A DNA stretch of 64,000 nucleotides from Rhea pennata (Eukaryota; Chordata; Aves; Rheiformes; Rheidae), in NCBI RefSeq assembly GCF_028389875.1, contig NC_084666.1, forward strand, positions 32,148,308-32,212,307, read 5' to 3'. Positions 1 to 10,568 of the stretch are shown in pieces. The notes under the pieces were generated by a model. It was not told the origin of the DNA and did no database searches. It saw only the letters and a program-made list of their open reading frames with translations. The position numbers were made by a program, and so were the translations under genes. Position 1 is the first letter of the stretch. Each line of letters opens with the position of its first letter.

Positions 1-186
1 TGTAGGTAAACTATATTATGTGAATTTAAATAGCTATCTTTGCTATATGGATTAGATATGTGATAGTACATGTAGGTAATTCTTAATCTGTATTTGACTA
101 ATTTAAAAATAACAAACAACTCCTTCTGACCTTTCTTCTGACTCATAACTGGTATTTTTTGATGCTTGGACTTCTGTTTTTTCAAG
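1..186 (+). other. ZDHHC2: ZDHHC2 intron (3' end only)
   Basis: This is the tail of the intron before the DHHC exon, with its pyrimidine tract at ~170-184. There is no coding similarity to the upstream part of the cysteine-rich domain, which must lie outside the window. Confidence 0.85.
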
Positions 187-219
187 ATGCATTTTGAAAA
201 TGGATCATCATTGTCCTTG
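187..219 (+). CDS. ZDHHC2: ZDHHC2 exon with DHHC active site (33 nt)
   Basis: The exon completes a Lys codon (AA|A) and then reads [10 protein letters not shown], ending in TG, the first two bases of Trp. It holds the catalytic DHHC cysteine (Cys156 by human numbering). The acceptor follows a pyrimidine tract (ttctgttttttcaag) and the donor is gtgagt. Nothing upstream of 187 resembles the preceding HHCSVCDK segment, so the exon does not extend further. It has the same phase at both ends and is exactly 11 codons long. Confidence 0.9.
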
Positions 220-3200
220 GTGAGTATACTATATGCTTTCCTTTTCTAATTTTCTGATTTGGTAAAACAAGCATCTGAGAGGTTTATTATGAAGGTGATG
301 TTTTACTATTCCTTGAGGTAGATGCTTATGAATTCATTGGTCTTGCAGAACAGATGGAATTATTTGCTTATCTCCTCTTTTCCTTCTTACGAAATGTAAA
401 GAGAAGTTTATATATTGTTTGTTTTAGACCTTTGGTAGCTCTTTATTTCTACAGTTTAGATAAGGCAGACTTCTAGTCAGTAAGAAAAGGAAATTCTGTT
501 AAGGATTATATCTTTTCTTCAGGGTTTTTTGAATCTGAGTATTATTGTGGCTTAGTTACATTGAATGATGAATTTTACCCCAGCTTAAAAACAAAACAGG
601 AAGAGCTATGCCTTTTCCCCTAGAGCTCTCAGGACAGCTCTTTAGTTGTAGTGAATTTTTTTGTTTTCTCTTTTTTATTCTCTTCCACCTTGCTCCTTTC
701 CTTGCTCTGTGGCCATACTAGCCTGCACAGTGTTTATTTTCCTGGCTTTTTTCAGCAGCCCTTGAAACCAGTGGATAGGCAGGATGTGTAGTTAGTTTTA
801 TTTCAGCTTGGCACGTATCCTGCGGAAGTCATTAAAGGTAACTTTTTAGTAGCAGGAATTGTCCAAGTTATCAGGATTGACTGTTAGGTGGCCGTTCTTC
901 AGCACATTTAAACCCACCAAAGAAGAATGTCCTGCGTTGAACAAGTTAATACAAGGTGTTCCCAGAAGCTGTTTTGACCTTAAGCCAGATTCTTGGGCAG
1001 AGGACAGTGTGCTGGGGATGGAAGCGTGCTAGGGAAGCTTCTGCTGTTCTAGTTTTGACTAGAGCCTCTGACATAATGCAGTATGATTTTTAATAATCTC
1101 CTCTTATTTTGCAGTTGCATGTTAGATGCAGCTGCTAGAAAAACTTGGCTTGATATAGTGCAGAGGTGATTTCTACATATTTTTGCTACAGGGATATTGG
1201 TGTGTGAAACTTGGAGATGCTTAGTCTTAGGAGTGTGTTTCTTTGAAAACACAACCAACCCACCAACACCCCCCTTCCCAACAGACTTTGAATGTTGAAC
1301 AAAGTTTGTTTGTTTGTTTAAACTATAGGAAGAGAAGCTAATTCTTGTACCATGATAAAACTATTCCTCTAGTCACACTATCTAACCACGTACTTTTCAT
1401 AAGCTTTATGGTCTATGTTGGGATGTTTTGAGGTTTTCGTGTATTATCCTAAGGAAGAACACATCCTTTAGGTAAACTTAAATTTCAGAATAAAAACTGC
1501 TGCATCAAATAAAAAATCATAAACTGAGCACTTAATCGTTAGGTTAAGTTAGATATCATTTTTACTGCCCTTTTATATAACTAGAGCATAGTCTTTTAGA
1601 AAAATAAATTCCAATTTCCTCCCACTAGTGTTTGCTTACTTTACCTATTGCAGACTCTTCATATCCAAACGTCACAAACATACCAATTTGAGAGTTTATA
1701 CACTGCTCATCATTTTTGATCTAATAAGCAATGAGCGCAAACGGGCAAGGTAGAGATGGAGTATGCACTTGAAGGACATAACACTTTTAATAGAGAATTA
1801 TCTGTCTTGTCCAGAAGTGGACTGAGAAAAGATGTATTATTTTATTTTATATTTATGTTGAATAGATGTCCACAGTTCCTTGTTCAGCCTGAAAAACTAA
1901 CTCTGTGAAAGTGATGAGTGACTTTGAAATACTGTGTAGATTAAGTTGCAAAGTGAGAGTGACTACATGTTAAGACCAATTGATTTCTTTTTTTTTCTTT
2001 TCCCTCTCTGAAACCTCTTCTGGAAAAATTTTCCATTCATAGCCAGCTGATGAACATGAAAAATTTATTACTACTTTTCCTTTGCTGATTCTTGGGCTTT
2101 CTAGTGTCTCTGATTAGTAAGTGACACAATAACGACAAGGCTCTCAAGTTCTCTTTTGCTGGTGTGTGTTTCTTAAGCTGGCTTTGTTCTGATGGCTGAG
2201 TGATTGAACAGTGTCAGCATTGTACAAACCTAGTGCTGATCAAGTTTCCTTTAAAGACCTGTGTTTAGAGGTTCCTAGGGAAAGCTCATCTGATCTATTT
2301 TACCAACAAGAGTAATGGCGCAAATCAGCATAATGAGTAAGTTGTAGCCCCCTTAAAAACATTTTTAAAAAATGCTGTTTGCATTTTCTGTTGAATTTTT
2401 TCAACAGAATCTGGGAGCAGATTTGGTGGAGAGGAGGAGGAAAGAACTTGTGTAGTGCTTAGAAAGAACAGGGAAACTGTTATGGGTATTATTATTTTAA
2501 TATTCTACTAAGAGAAGGATTTGGGGGGAGAGAACCTTTTCTGCTTTCGGAGGCCTTATTTTGGCTCTAGCTTCTGTGCTAACAGAAGTGCTATAATGAA
2601 TAGAAATTCTTAATGCGTATTGCCTTCTAGCTACTCTGAAAGATTTAAGTGATGCAGAAATAAAGTATTAGTGACTTCTAGGCTAGTGCTTGTGATACTC
2701 ATATTGTAGATGGAGCTGCAGGCAGGAATATAATGGCTTGAGGCACCACTAAAAAAGTATAGTATATATATAGGAACTCAACTACTAACAAGACGCATAC
2801 CTTAGGAATCATGTGAAACACATTTCCATTGTCTTTTGAGTTATCAAAGAAGAATTTAACGTGTCGTTAATTCTGTGTTGCTTTCTGTTAGCTGAGTTGC
2901 ATCAACTTATGTGCCTTGTAAGTTATATTTTTGCCTTGCATTTTCAGTAAACTCACTCTTGAGCTGGCAGGAATAGCTCTTTATTTTCATACTTCCAATT
3001 TAAGCATTTTAAATGTTATTTATAAAACAAATTGCTAATTAGTAAGTTCTTCTGAATAAATATTTTATTGTAATAAAACTATTTAGCAGTTGTCTATCTG
3101 TTTATCACTTTTAAATCTTCAAAAATGTTAGACTTTAGATATAAACTCTGTTCGATTTTTATGATTTGATACTGCATGTTCAAGCAGTACAATTGTAAAA

Positions 3201-6200
3201 CCTTGGTTTTAACTTTCTTTTCAATCTTTTGATGAATATTCTCTTCCAATGAGAACTCCTCAGTTGGGGGCTTTGTCAAAACTTAGAGGAGGGAGATAAT
3301 TTCTGAAATTTTATTTTATGTATGTACCATATTTAGTAGCACAAAAGAACAACAAGAAGAAAATTTATCTTTGATTCAAGAAATTTCATCTTTGCTGAAT
3401 AGCATGTCATTTGGTGTTGTTTTTCCTCATACTACGTACATACGGTGTCAAAAATAAAAACTATCATAAATGAAATGCCAAGAAAGTAAAGCAGGCTTAT
3501 CATAGAAATCATGAGTTTGAATTGCTTGCAGTTTACACAGAATTGCTAACTTTGACTTATATAATGAGAAAAACACTTCACTGTAGGGAATGGTAAACAT
3601 GCATTTCAATAACAATCATGAAGAGCTTGGAAACATTTGTTGTGCTTTTTTTAAAAAAAATAGATCAATATCTTATGAATTCTACTTTAAATGTAGTTAA
3701 TATAGATGCTTAACTATTGCTTTTTAATTCTCCAAATGGTGATGCTAAATTTAATTTTTATCGAAATGGTAATATTTTATAATAAACTCCATAAATAAGA
3801 TTAGTGTGCTACAGTGGAAGTTTATTCGATATTTTACAATTTTACCTATTCTGAGTACTATGCATCCTGCCCTTATCAGCACTGTCTCCCTAAATAGTTG
3901 CAATAACTTGTACTACATTTCTGCAAGAAACTGAAACTGGGACTCTGCAAGGCTTCTTATGTTTTTGAGAATTATTTTCAATGCATAAGTGCTTTCTTGG
4001 GCTCTTAACTGTCTAATTTTTCTGGCAGCAGTGTTATTAAAGTAGTTACTGGGATTTTTTATTTTTCAAACTCTTGTCAAGAATTGTCAAAGTTACTTGT
4101 GCAGTGTTAGCTTTGGTTAGCTTCTTAACACAACCAAATGAAAGAGGGAGCTTTCCATGGGCAGCTTTCAAAAAACTTTCATTTGATGTTTTGTATTATA
4201 TGTTTTATACAGCTCTGAAATCTATAATACTTAAAATATTGATTTTAAAGTGAAGTTACAGTCCTAAATGCACCCTCATTATGTCTATTTGATGGCAGTG
4301 TATTCTAGTTGCTAATTGTTATGTGTAAATTTAAATTCTTTAAAAATGGGAAGCAGATAAACTTGAAGTCTATAAAAAGAAATGGTAGAATAAGATTTAT
4401 CTTAACATTTGGACATGTATTTATATCTTCTTCATCTTTCATTTGCTGTCATGTTGTCAGCGATGTGGAACATTTGCTTCAACAATAATGTTTCCCTGGG
4501 GGTTTTTGTTTTGTTTTGTTTGTTTTTTAATACATGAAAATATGTTTAAGGGTCTCTTATGAATACTCTTAAGTATGAGTTTTATGAAAAAGTTTATATT
4601 ACTATGTAATATGATGAATAATGGAGGATATGAATTAAATGTGACTGCCTTTATTCTCACAAAATTTGATCAATATTCAAAATCTTGGCTTGCAACTCTT
4701 CTAGCTGTTGTGTGCAGTATACCTAGTAATAAAACGTAGATACCTAAATCTACCTACAAACTAAAAAAAGGGACTGTAACTGCAGTTCACAGTTATGTTA
4801 GGTGTGTCGGGAACAGATTTCTTGCAATAAGCCAAAACTTAATTTCAGTAGGCCGTATGAAGTAGACCTTGTAAAGTTCTTTGGAGTTTTATTGTTGTGG
4901 GGATTTTTTGTTTTGTTTTTCTGTCAGAATTACTATACTGATTCAGGAGTAGAAGCTAAATACATTTCAGTAGCTGGGGCAACACAGAGAGGAGGCAAAA
5001 GCCTAGTTTACATACTGATACCAACTTTTGTTAGAGTAAATGAGTTTAACTAAACTGGACTAAAACAATGAAAGAAACTTTCTTTACATTGTGTTTTCCT
5101 TTTTACTTTTTTTGTTGTTGTTGTCAGGGTGAACAACTGCGTAGGATTCTCCAATTATAAATTTTTTCTTCTCTTCTTGGCTTATTCTCTACTGTACTGC
5201 ATTTTCATTGCTGCAACAGATTTGCAATATTTTATCAAGTTTTGGACAGTAAGTATGCATCTACATACTGTCTTCAAGCATATGAAGTTATTCCTGTGCA
5301 AGAAGTCAGATCTGAGGCTTTATATTGTAATTTAGTATGTCCTAATATAAGGACCAAAGTTCAGCTAATAATTGTAGTCCTCTCTCTCTTCTCTTTTTTT
5401 TTTCTGTTTATCACAGTTTATGAAGTTTCACTTATTCTTACTTTATTTTGAAGATGCATGAAACAAGTATGCAATCATTTAGAAAACACAAGTTCCCTTT
5501 AAAGTATTTTAGATAGCTTTGACTTATTTTAATAGTATATGATGAAAATGCTTCAAGAAAATCTGTACTGCTGTGATTATTAGATTTTGCAACCTAGGAT
5601 ATTACCTTCTTAGATTTACAACGATATGCTATAGCATAACTATTCTGAGAAGGCTAATTAAGCAAGATAATTGCTCTGAATATAAATCATTCTTCTCTAG
5701 AAGTCTCTTCAAAATACATAACTAAGATTGAGATCCAAATTTCAAATTCTTGTTGTCAGTATTTCTACTGTCTCAGGAAAGGGCCAGTTTCTTTAATTTG
5801 TATGCTATCAGTAGCCTTGGCCAACTGTACAAAACTTTTCAGGCTCTTGCTGCATAGTATGTCTGTGTCTGCATTGAATTGAATTTGGTTGAATAGAGAG
5901 GATTGCTAAAATCAAGTTAACCAGTTATTTTCCCAATTCTAACAACGTAATTCTCCATTCTTTTTAGAATGGCCTTCCTGATACTCAAGCCAAGTTCCAC
6001 ATCATGTTTTTATTCTTTGCTGCAGCCATGTTTTCTGTCAGTCTGTCTTCTCTCTTTGGGTATCATTGTTGGCTTGTTAGCAAGAATAAGTCTACATTAG
6101 GTAAGCAAATTTAATGCTTCTATGCTTGATAGCAAAAATAAATAATAAATATATATTATATGTATGCAAGTAATGGAAAAAAAAAAAGGGCACTGTAATA

Positions 6201-6676
6201 TGTATTCCTGTGTCCTTGGATCCTGGTTAGAAAAACCTGAATCTAGCAGTGTTCAGTACTGATTGCCCAGTTCCGCTGCTCCCCAGAAATTTTGGCTTTT
6301 TTGTGCCCTGCCTCAAAGTGCCAAGCCGTTAATGAACTTAATCTCTCCTCCCAACTTCACTTCTCTGTAGCTCGTTAACAGAAATGGAACACATTTTTAA
6401 AAAAATAAGATCACTTGGTAATAAATACAAGATACACTAATACATGCTTGCACAACTGCTCCTTACTTGGCATTCCCAGGCTTCCGATGCCATCTCAGCG
6501 TCCTCTGATGTGATGTCTCAATCAGGGCAGTGACTGCAGCAGTTCCTTCCTATCCTTATATTGTATACTAGCATCTTGTACCAACCTCCTTGTCCCTTAA
6601 CCACACCTCCCGCTTCCACTTCAGTTAGAATTTTTTTAAAAGCACTGAAAAGCATTCCAAAAATTTACCTACACTG

Positions 6677-6707
<31 letters not shown>

Positions 6708-9700
6708 AATATTGTTATTTTTGATCAACATGAGTGAGGAAAAAGAGTTAATGTCAGAAAATAACTTGATCCAGAAGATCAGATTTTAAAGCAGTGCTTC
6801 TATATTTAGTAGTAAGTGAACCCAGAGTTCTAAAAGGCAATTTCATAGTTGCAACTCCTGGCTGTCACATAATCATAGATGCATAAAAAGGGTTCTGTGT
6901 TATGAGTGGATTTTTAAAGCCTCAAAGATGGCCCTGTGCCTTTACTTTGGGAATGTTTATAACTGTATTTAATAGCAATGTTAAGCCAGGATTTCTTATT
7001 ATACCAATGAATATTTGTCTGGTCACAGGTCTGGAAAAAAGAGGAGCAAAAATTTCTTTGTGCCTGTCCTTTACCATATCCTGGACTGTAATAATAGCAA
7101 TTTGCTGATATGTTTTTCAAAACATCTAGATCACTAAATGCTTTTCTCTTGATATAAGATAGCTTAGACTAAGCAAGTGAGAATGCTGTTTTTTGGGTCC
7201 CCCCCAATTCTTCTGGACTCTACTGTGTTTCCATCATTATTGGAAAACTTCGTATATATAATCATTGAAGGAAAGTTTGCTTACTTCAAGGCTTCTCTAG
7301 AGTTTGTATGTTCATTTGGAATTCTGAAAAATTGGACATTAACTTATAGATTAGTAACAGAAGATGTCATTCCAACTAGTTGTAAGTGGAGAAAAAAGTT
7401 TTATTAATGATGTTTAAAGTAATTGAATATTCTGTTTATAAACTGTTACCAGCTTTAGTGCACATGTAAGTATAGAAATATTTATTTAATGGTAACTGGT
7501 AGTATACTTCTAATTCACTTTACATTTTAAAAAATAGTTAAATTTCACACAGTTAATATACCATATTTTCTGTATACATAGTCTACTCAGAGATGCATTT
7601 GTATCTCCTTTTCATTTTACTTTGCGGAGTAACTCCTCATATCAGGCTCTGCACATGCAACAGTTTGGTAATTAAACTATGATAGCTTTAAATGTGGCTG
7701 TGCTTAAATGATACTAGGAGAGGTTTTCCTAGCCTAACATGGACGTCTAAAAGGATGTCTCTGTTTTCTTTTGCCCCTTTTATAAAACACCTTATAACTA
7801 ATGCATACCTACACTTTGAAGGTTGTTTTCTGCGTGATGCCAGAAGGGCTTGTGTAAGCTGTGCAGTCAGTATATCAGGACATGGTTTCCCTACTATGTA
7901 CAGTCAATTAAGGGAATTAAACGGCTGTCACTTGTTCAAAAGTGAACGAGTTTTCTGCTTCTGACACTGTGCAACACTTGAAGCTATTTTTAGCTGTCTT
8001 CTCCATACATTTGGATTGGACATCCATGGGGAATTATCTCGGTCTGTGAGTAAAGTGCTTTCTGTATGTAGCTGTAAAAATATAGAATGTTTTCATACCC
8101 CAGGTACAAAAAGCTGGTTTTACTACTGGAGTAGGTTAAGTTTAGGTAGCAGACCATTTGTGTAGTTTTTTCTTTCTGAAGAAAACTGTGTTGTAGTCGT
8201 GTGGTGAAATCTTCATAAAACATACCAGGCTTTCCTAAAAAGTAAGTCTCTCACTCTTTCTGGCCTTGATTGAGAAAGAGGATAGAGGGCAAGACTTCCA
8301 CCCTTCCTTAGCCACAGGACTTCCTCTGCAAATGTAGTGTACCAGTAATTTGGGATTTTGTGAGTGACCCAACTTTCAGTTGTTTATGCCATAAAGCATT
8401 TCCTCTTGGATGATGATTTCATCAGTGCAATTGTTTAAATACTGTTGTGAAACTGAAATGTGTTATCTTGCAAGGAAATGTGATGCAAACTTTCTTTTTT
8501 TTAAGAGGTGTTCAGAGCTCCCATATTTCGTCATAGAACAGACAAGAATGGTTTTAGTTTGGGCTTCAGCAAAAATCTAAGGCAGGTGTTTGGTGATGAG
8601 AAGAAATACTGGTTGCTGCCTGTGTTTTCAAGGTATGTGTTAAGTTTTGATTGCTTCATTTGATGCATTATCAGGAGCCACAAACATTCATTTTGGTTTG
8701 ATTTTTGTTTAAGTTTTCTGAAATAAGAAATGGTAAAATTCACTTTAAAAAAGTCATACAGAGCATTTTTATAAGTGCAACACTAATTCTGAATTTTTCA
8801 GTCTAGGGGATGGTTGCTCCTTCCCAACTTGCCTTGTTAATCAAGATCCTGAGCAAGCTTCCACACCTGGTGGTCTTAATTCAACATCTAAAAAGTAATC
8901 TTATGCTTATTGTTACATATTTCAGATAGCTGATATTCTGTTGTTCTAGTGCACATATAAATGGAACCATATATAACATATCTAAAAGTGGTAAGCAAAT
9001 GAAGAGTTTCCTGTTAAGAAATAAAATAACATTTAAAACAGCTAAGTAAGCTGTCATTCAGCTAAGGCTGCCTGAATAGTTTCAGTAACACCTTGTTCTG
9101 CATACATAGGAGATAGTTGATCAGTCTGTCTGGACCTATTTGCATTACTTTGAGAGGCTTTAGGGGGAAGCCTGTTTCTTTATATTTGGTAAAAGATACT
9201 TTGCTTAAGAGAATCTCGGGCCTCAACTGCTGTGTGTGGCAGGGAGTTCTGAAGTGGGGAGTGGGAATGAAGCTGCATGTAAAATCCCTGTGTTTTGCTT
9301 CTGCTGATAATAGGAGACATTTTCTTAAATATTAAATTTAATATCTTCCTCTTTCACAGCCATAGTATCCTTAAAGCATGAAAAGTGCACAGAATTTCAG
9401 CTAGTTATTTATTGACAGACAAGAAATATCCAGCTGGAGCATGTTTTAAGTCTTATACTAGTAATTTAGGCATGTATTTATACTGTTGCAAGTCCATGCA
9501 CGATGATGGGATGGTGCAGGGAAAGTGAACCATAACCTAGATTAGACAAGAGATTTCAGAGATGTTCTCTTCACTCTTTGTGTCAGATTTGTTGTATTGG
9601 AGGAGAACATATGTAGAGTGTATTTGAAATTAAATTTTATTAATTTATAGTATCTGCTGAAAACAAGAATGATTTCACAGCTCTACATTAAAGAAAGAGT

Positions 9701-10531
9701 TCTTTTTTAGATTGCATTTGCACTTTTGACAACTAAAATGTAGCATTTGTAGTGATAAAAGTTTAGTGATTCATGAGAAAATAAACAAGATAAGATGTAG
9801 AAAATATTGCATATGGCACAGTGTTTGAAATGTGAAGTAAGACAATGTGAAATTACCAAAGTTCACTTCCATGTTTTTTCAATCATGTTACAGTGAGAAT
9901 CACCTGTTTCCTGCAAAGCCGTTACGTGATTCCCAGAGCCACCTTCTTACTGATACACAGTCTTGGTTAGAAATTAGTGCAAAGGCTGAAAAGGGCAAAG
10001 TTGGTAAGGAGTTATTTATGCTGTAGTAATTAATTTTGTAATAAATTATTTTTAGAGAATATTAGAGAATATAGTGTAAAAATGACAGAGGTGACTTGGT
10101 TTGTATTCCTGAATCAAAATTGTTTCCATAGAGCTGTGCCACTAAACTTATCATTCTAATGTATGTTTGTAAAAAGTTCCATTTATGAAGCTGCCATGTC
10201 CTTCCAAGTTACTGGAAAACATGACTAAGAGATATTGAGCACAGTAATACAAGTAGATGCTAATTGTCTGTCTGACTCAGTGTGATATTTTTTGGGGGGA
10301 GAGAAGTTACTTATATCAAATATGACAGTATCCTGTTGCAACTAGTGAAAAGCTGTGTAATAGACATATGACAGGAATAGACTTAATAGTGGAACAAAAT
10401 TAAGACAGTTGATAATTAAAGGCTGTATTGTTTTCTAAAAATGACATGGCAACTTTTTAATTTAAAAGTACTAACTTTCTGTCTTTAAAGGTATGAGCAA
10501 TCCTGCATTAACCATGGAAAATGAAACCTAG
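187..10531 (+). CDS. ZDHHC2: ZDHHC2, palmitoyltransferase (3' part of gene, seven coding exons)
   Basis: ZDHHC2 is a multipass membrane S-acyltransferase that transfers palmitate to cysteines of substrate proteins at the plasma membrane and recycling endosomes. Coding exons are 187-219, 5128-5248, 5968-6100, 8506-8632, 8802-8894, 9894-10003 and 10491-10531. They join in consistent phase with GT-AG introns and encode the last ~218 residues. Visible in order are the active-site motif [15 protein letters not shown], membrane segments 3 and 4, the TTxE-like STLE motif, the PaCCT-like stretch [16 protein letters not shown], and a cytosolic tail with SQSHLL (an SxxxLL-type endosomal sorting signal known in this enzyme). 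The end [12 protein letters not shown] matches the family C-terminus. The N-terminal exons (TM1-2 and most of the cysteine-rich domain) lie upstream of the window. Related family members ZDHHC15 and ZDHHC20 have different tails, so the assignment is firm. Confidence 0.97.
220..5127 (+). other. ZDHHC2: ZDHHC2 intron, 4.9 kb
   Basis: It is AT-rich non-coding sequence between the DHHC exon and the TM3 exon. Only short stop-limited frames and simple runs are present (for example gttttgtttgtttttt near 4508). I recognised no repeat family or nested gene. Confidence 0.85.
5128..5248 (+). CDS. ZDHHC2: ZDHHC2 exon: end of DHHC-CRD and TM3
   Basis: It completes Trp and reads [13 protein letters not shown], then a hydrophobic segment ([16 protein letters not shown]) that is transmembrane helix 3, ending [10 protein letters not shown]. 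The acceptor is ttgttgtcag and the donor gtaagt. The exon ends at a codon boundary. Confidence 0.95.
5249..5967 (+). other. ZDHHC2: ZDHHC2 intron, 0.7 kb
   Basis: Non-coding, AT-rich. An open frame reading out of the upstream exon (to ~5335) is intron read-through, not coding. Confidence 0.85.
5968..6100 (+). CDS. ZDHHC2: ZDHHC2 exon: TM4 and TTxE-like motif
   Basis: It starts [11 protein letters not shown], runs through TM4 ([20 protein letters not shown]), and ends [13 protein letters not shown] plus one base. The split codon becomes Glu of the STLE motif in the next exon. The acceptor is ctttttag and the donor gtaagc. Confidence 0.95.
6101..8505 (+). other. ZDHHC2: ZDHHC2 intron, 2.4 kb
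   Basis: Non-coding. It contains a pure A29 run at 6677-6705. A 90-codon frame at 7692-7964 shows no recognisable motif and I regard it as chance. Confidence 0.8.
6677..6705 (+). repeat. A29 homopolymer
   Basis: An uninterrupted run of 29 A in a ZDHHC2 intron. No adjacent retroelement body or target-site duplication was seen. Confidence 0.95.
8506..8632 (+). CDS. ZDHHC2: ZDHHC2 exon: PaCCT-like segment
   Basis: It encodes (E)[16 protein letters not shown], then [17 protein letters not shown] and YWLLPVFS, ending two bases into a Ser codon. The Asn-Gly-Phe-Ser stretch matches the conserved C-terminal (PaCCT) motif that packs against the catalytic domain in DHHC enzymes. The acceptor is ttttttttaag and the donor gtatgt. 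Confidence 0.95.
8802..8894 (+). CDS. ZDHHC2: ZDHHC2 exon: cytosolic tail, first part
   Basis: It encodes [16 protein letters not shown], then [15 protein letters not shown] and two bases of Asn. One difference from the human tail is Cys for Arg in FPTCLVNQ. The acceptor is gaatttttcag and the donor gtaatc. Confidence 0.94.
8895..9893 (+). other. ZDHHC2: ZDHHC2 intron, 1.0 kb
   Basis: Non-coding AT-rich sequence between two tail exons. I see nothing notable. Confidence 0.85.
9894..10003 (+). CDS. ZDHHC2: ZDHHC2 exon: tail with SxxxLL sorting motif
   Basis: It encodes [19 protein letters not shown], then [18 protein letters not shown] and one base of Gly. The SQSHLL element corresponds to the SxxxLL endosomal signal of the mammalian enzyme. 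The [10 protein letters not shown] part is less conserved. The acceptor is catgttacag and the donor gtaagg. Confidence 0.93.
10004..10490 (+). other. ZDHHC2: ZDHHC2 intron, 0.5 kb
   Basis: Short intron before the last coding exon. I see nothing notable. Confidence 0.85.
10491..10531 (+). CDS. ZDHHC2: ZDHHC2 last coding exon (C-terminus)
   Basis: It completes Gly and reads [12 protein letters not shown] followed by TAG. The NP dipeptide and the MENET end are hallmarks of ZDHHC2. The acceptor is tgtctttaaag. The exon continues as UTR to 10568, where a consensus donor (aaaaaaag|gtatgt) begins. Confidence 0.95.
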
Positions 10532-10568
10532 TTTTTCTTAAAAGAAACATCTGAATACTGAAAAAAAG
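10532..10568 (+). other. ZDHHC2: ZDHHC2 3'UTR, short part before UTR intron
   Basis: There are 37 nt between the stop codon and a strong donor (aag|gtatgt). Because the junction is less than about 50 nt past the stop, splicing here should not trigger nonsense-mediated decay. The splice site is seen; its use is inferred from the coding-quiet but UTR-like exon at 13936 and the distal AATAAA. Confidence 0.6.

Noticed and set aside
7692-7964. 90-codon frame in a ZDHHC2 intron
   Set aside because: No recognisable domain, no splice-site support and no link to ZDHHC2 phase.
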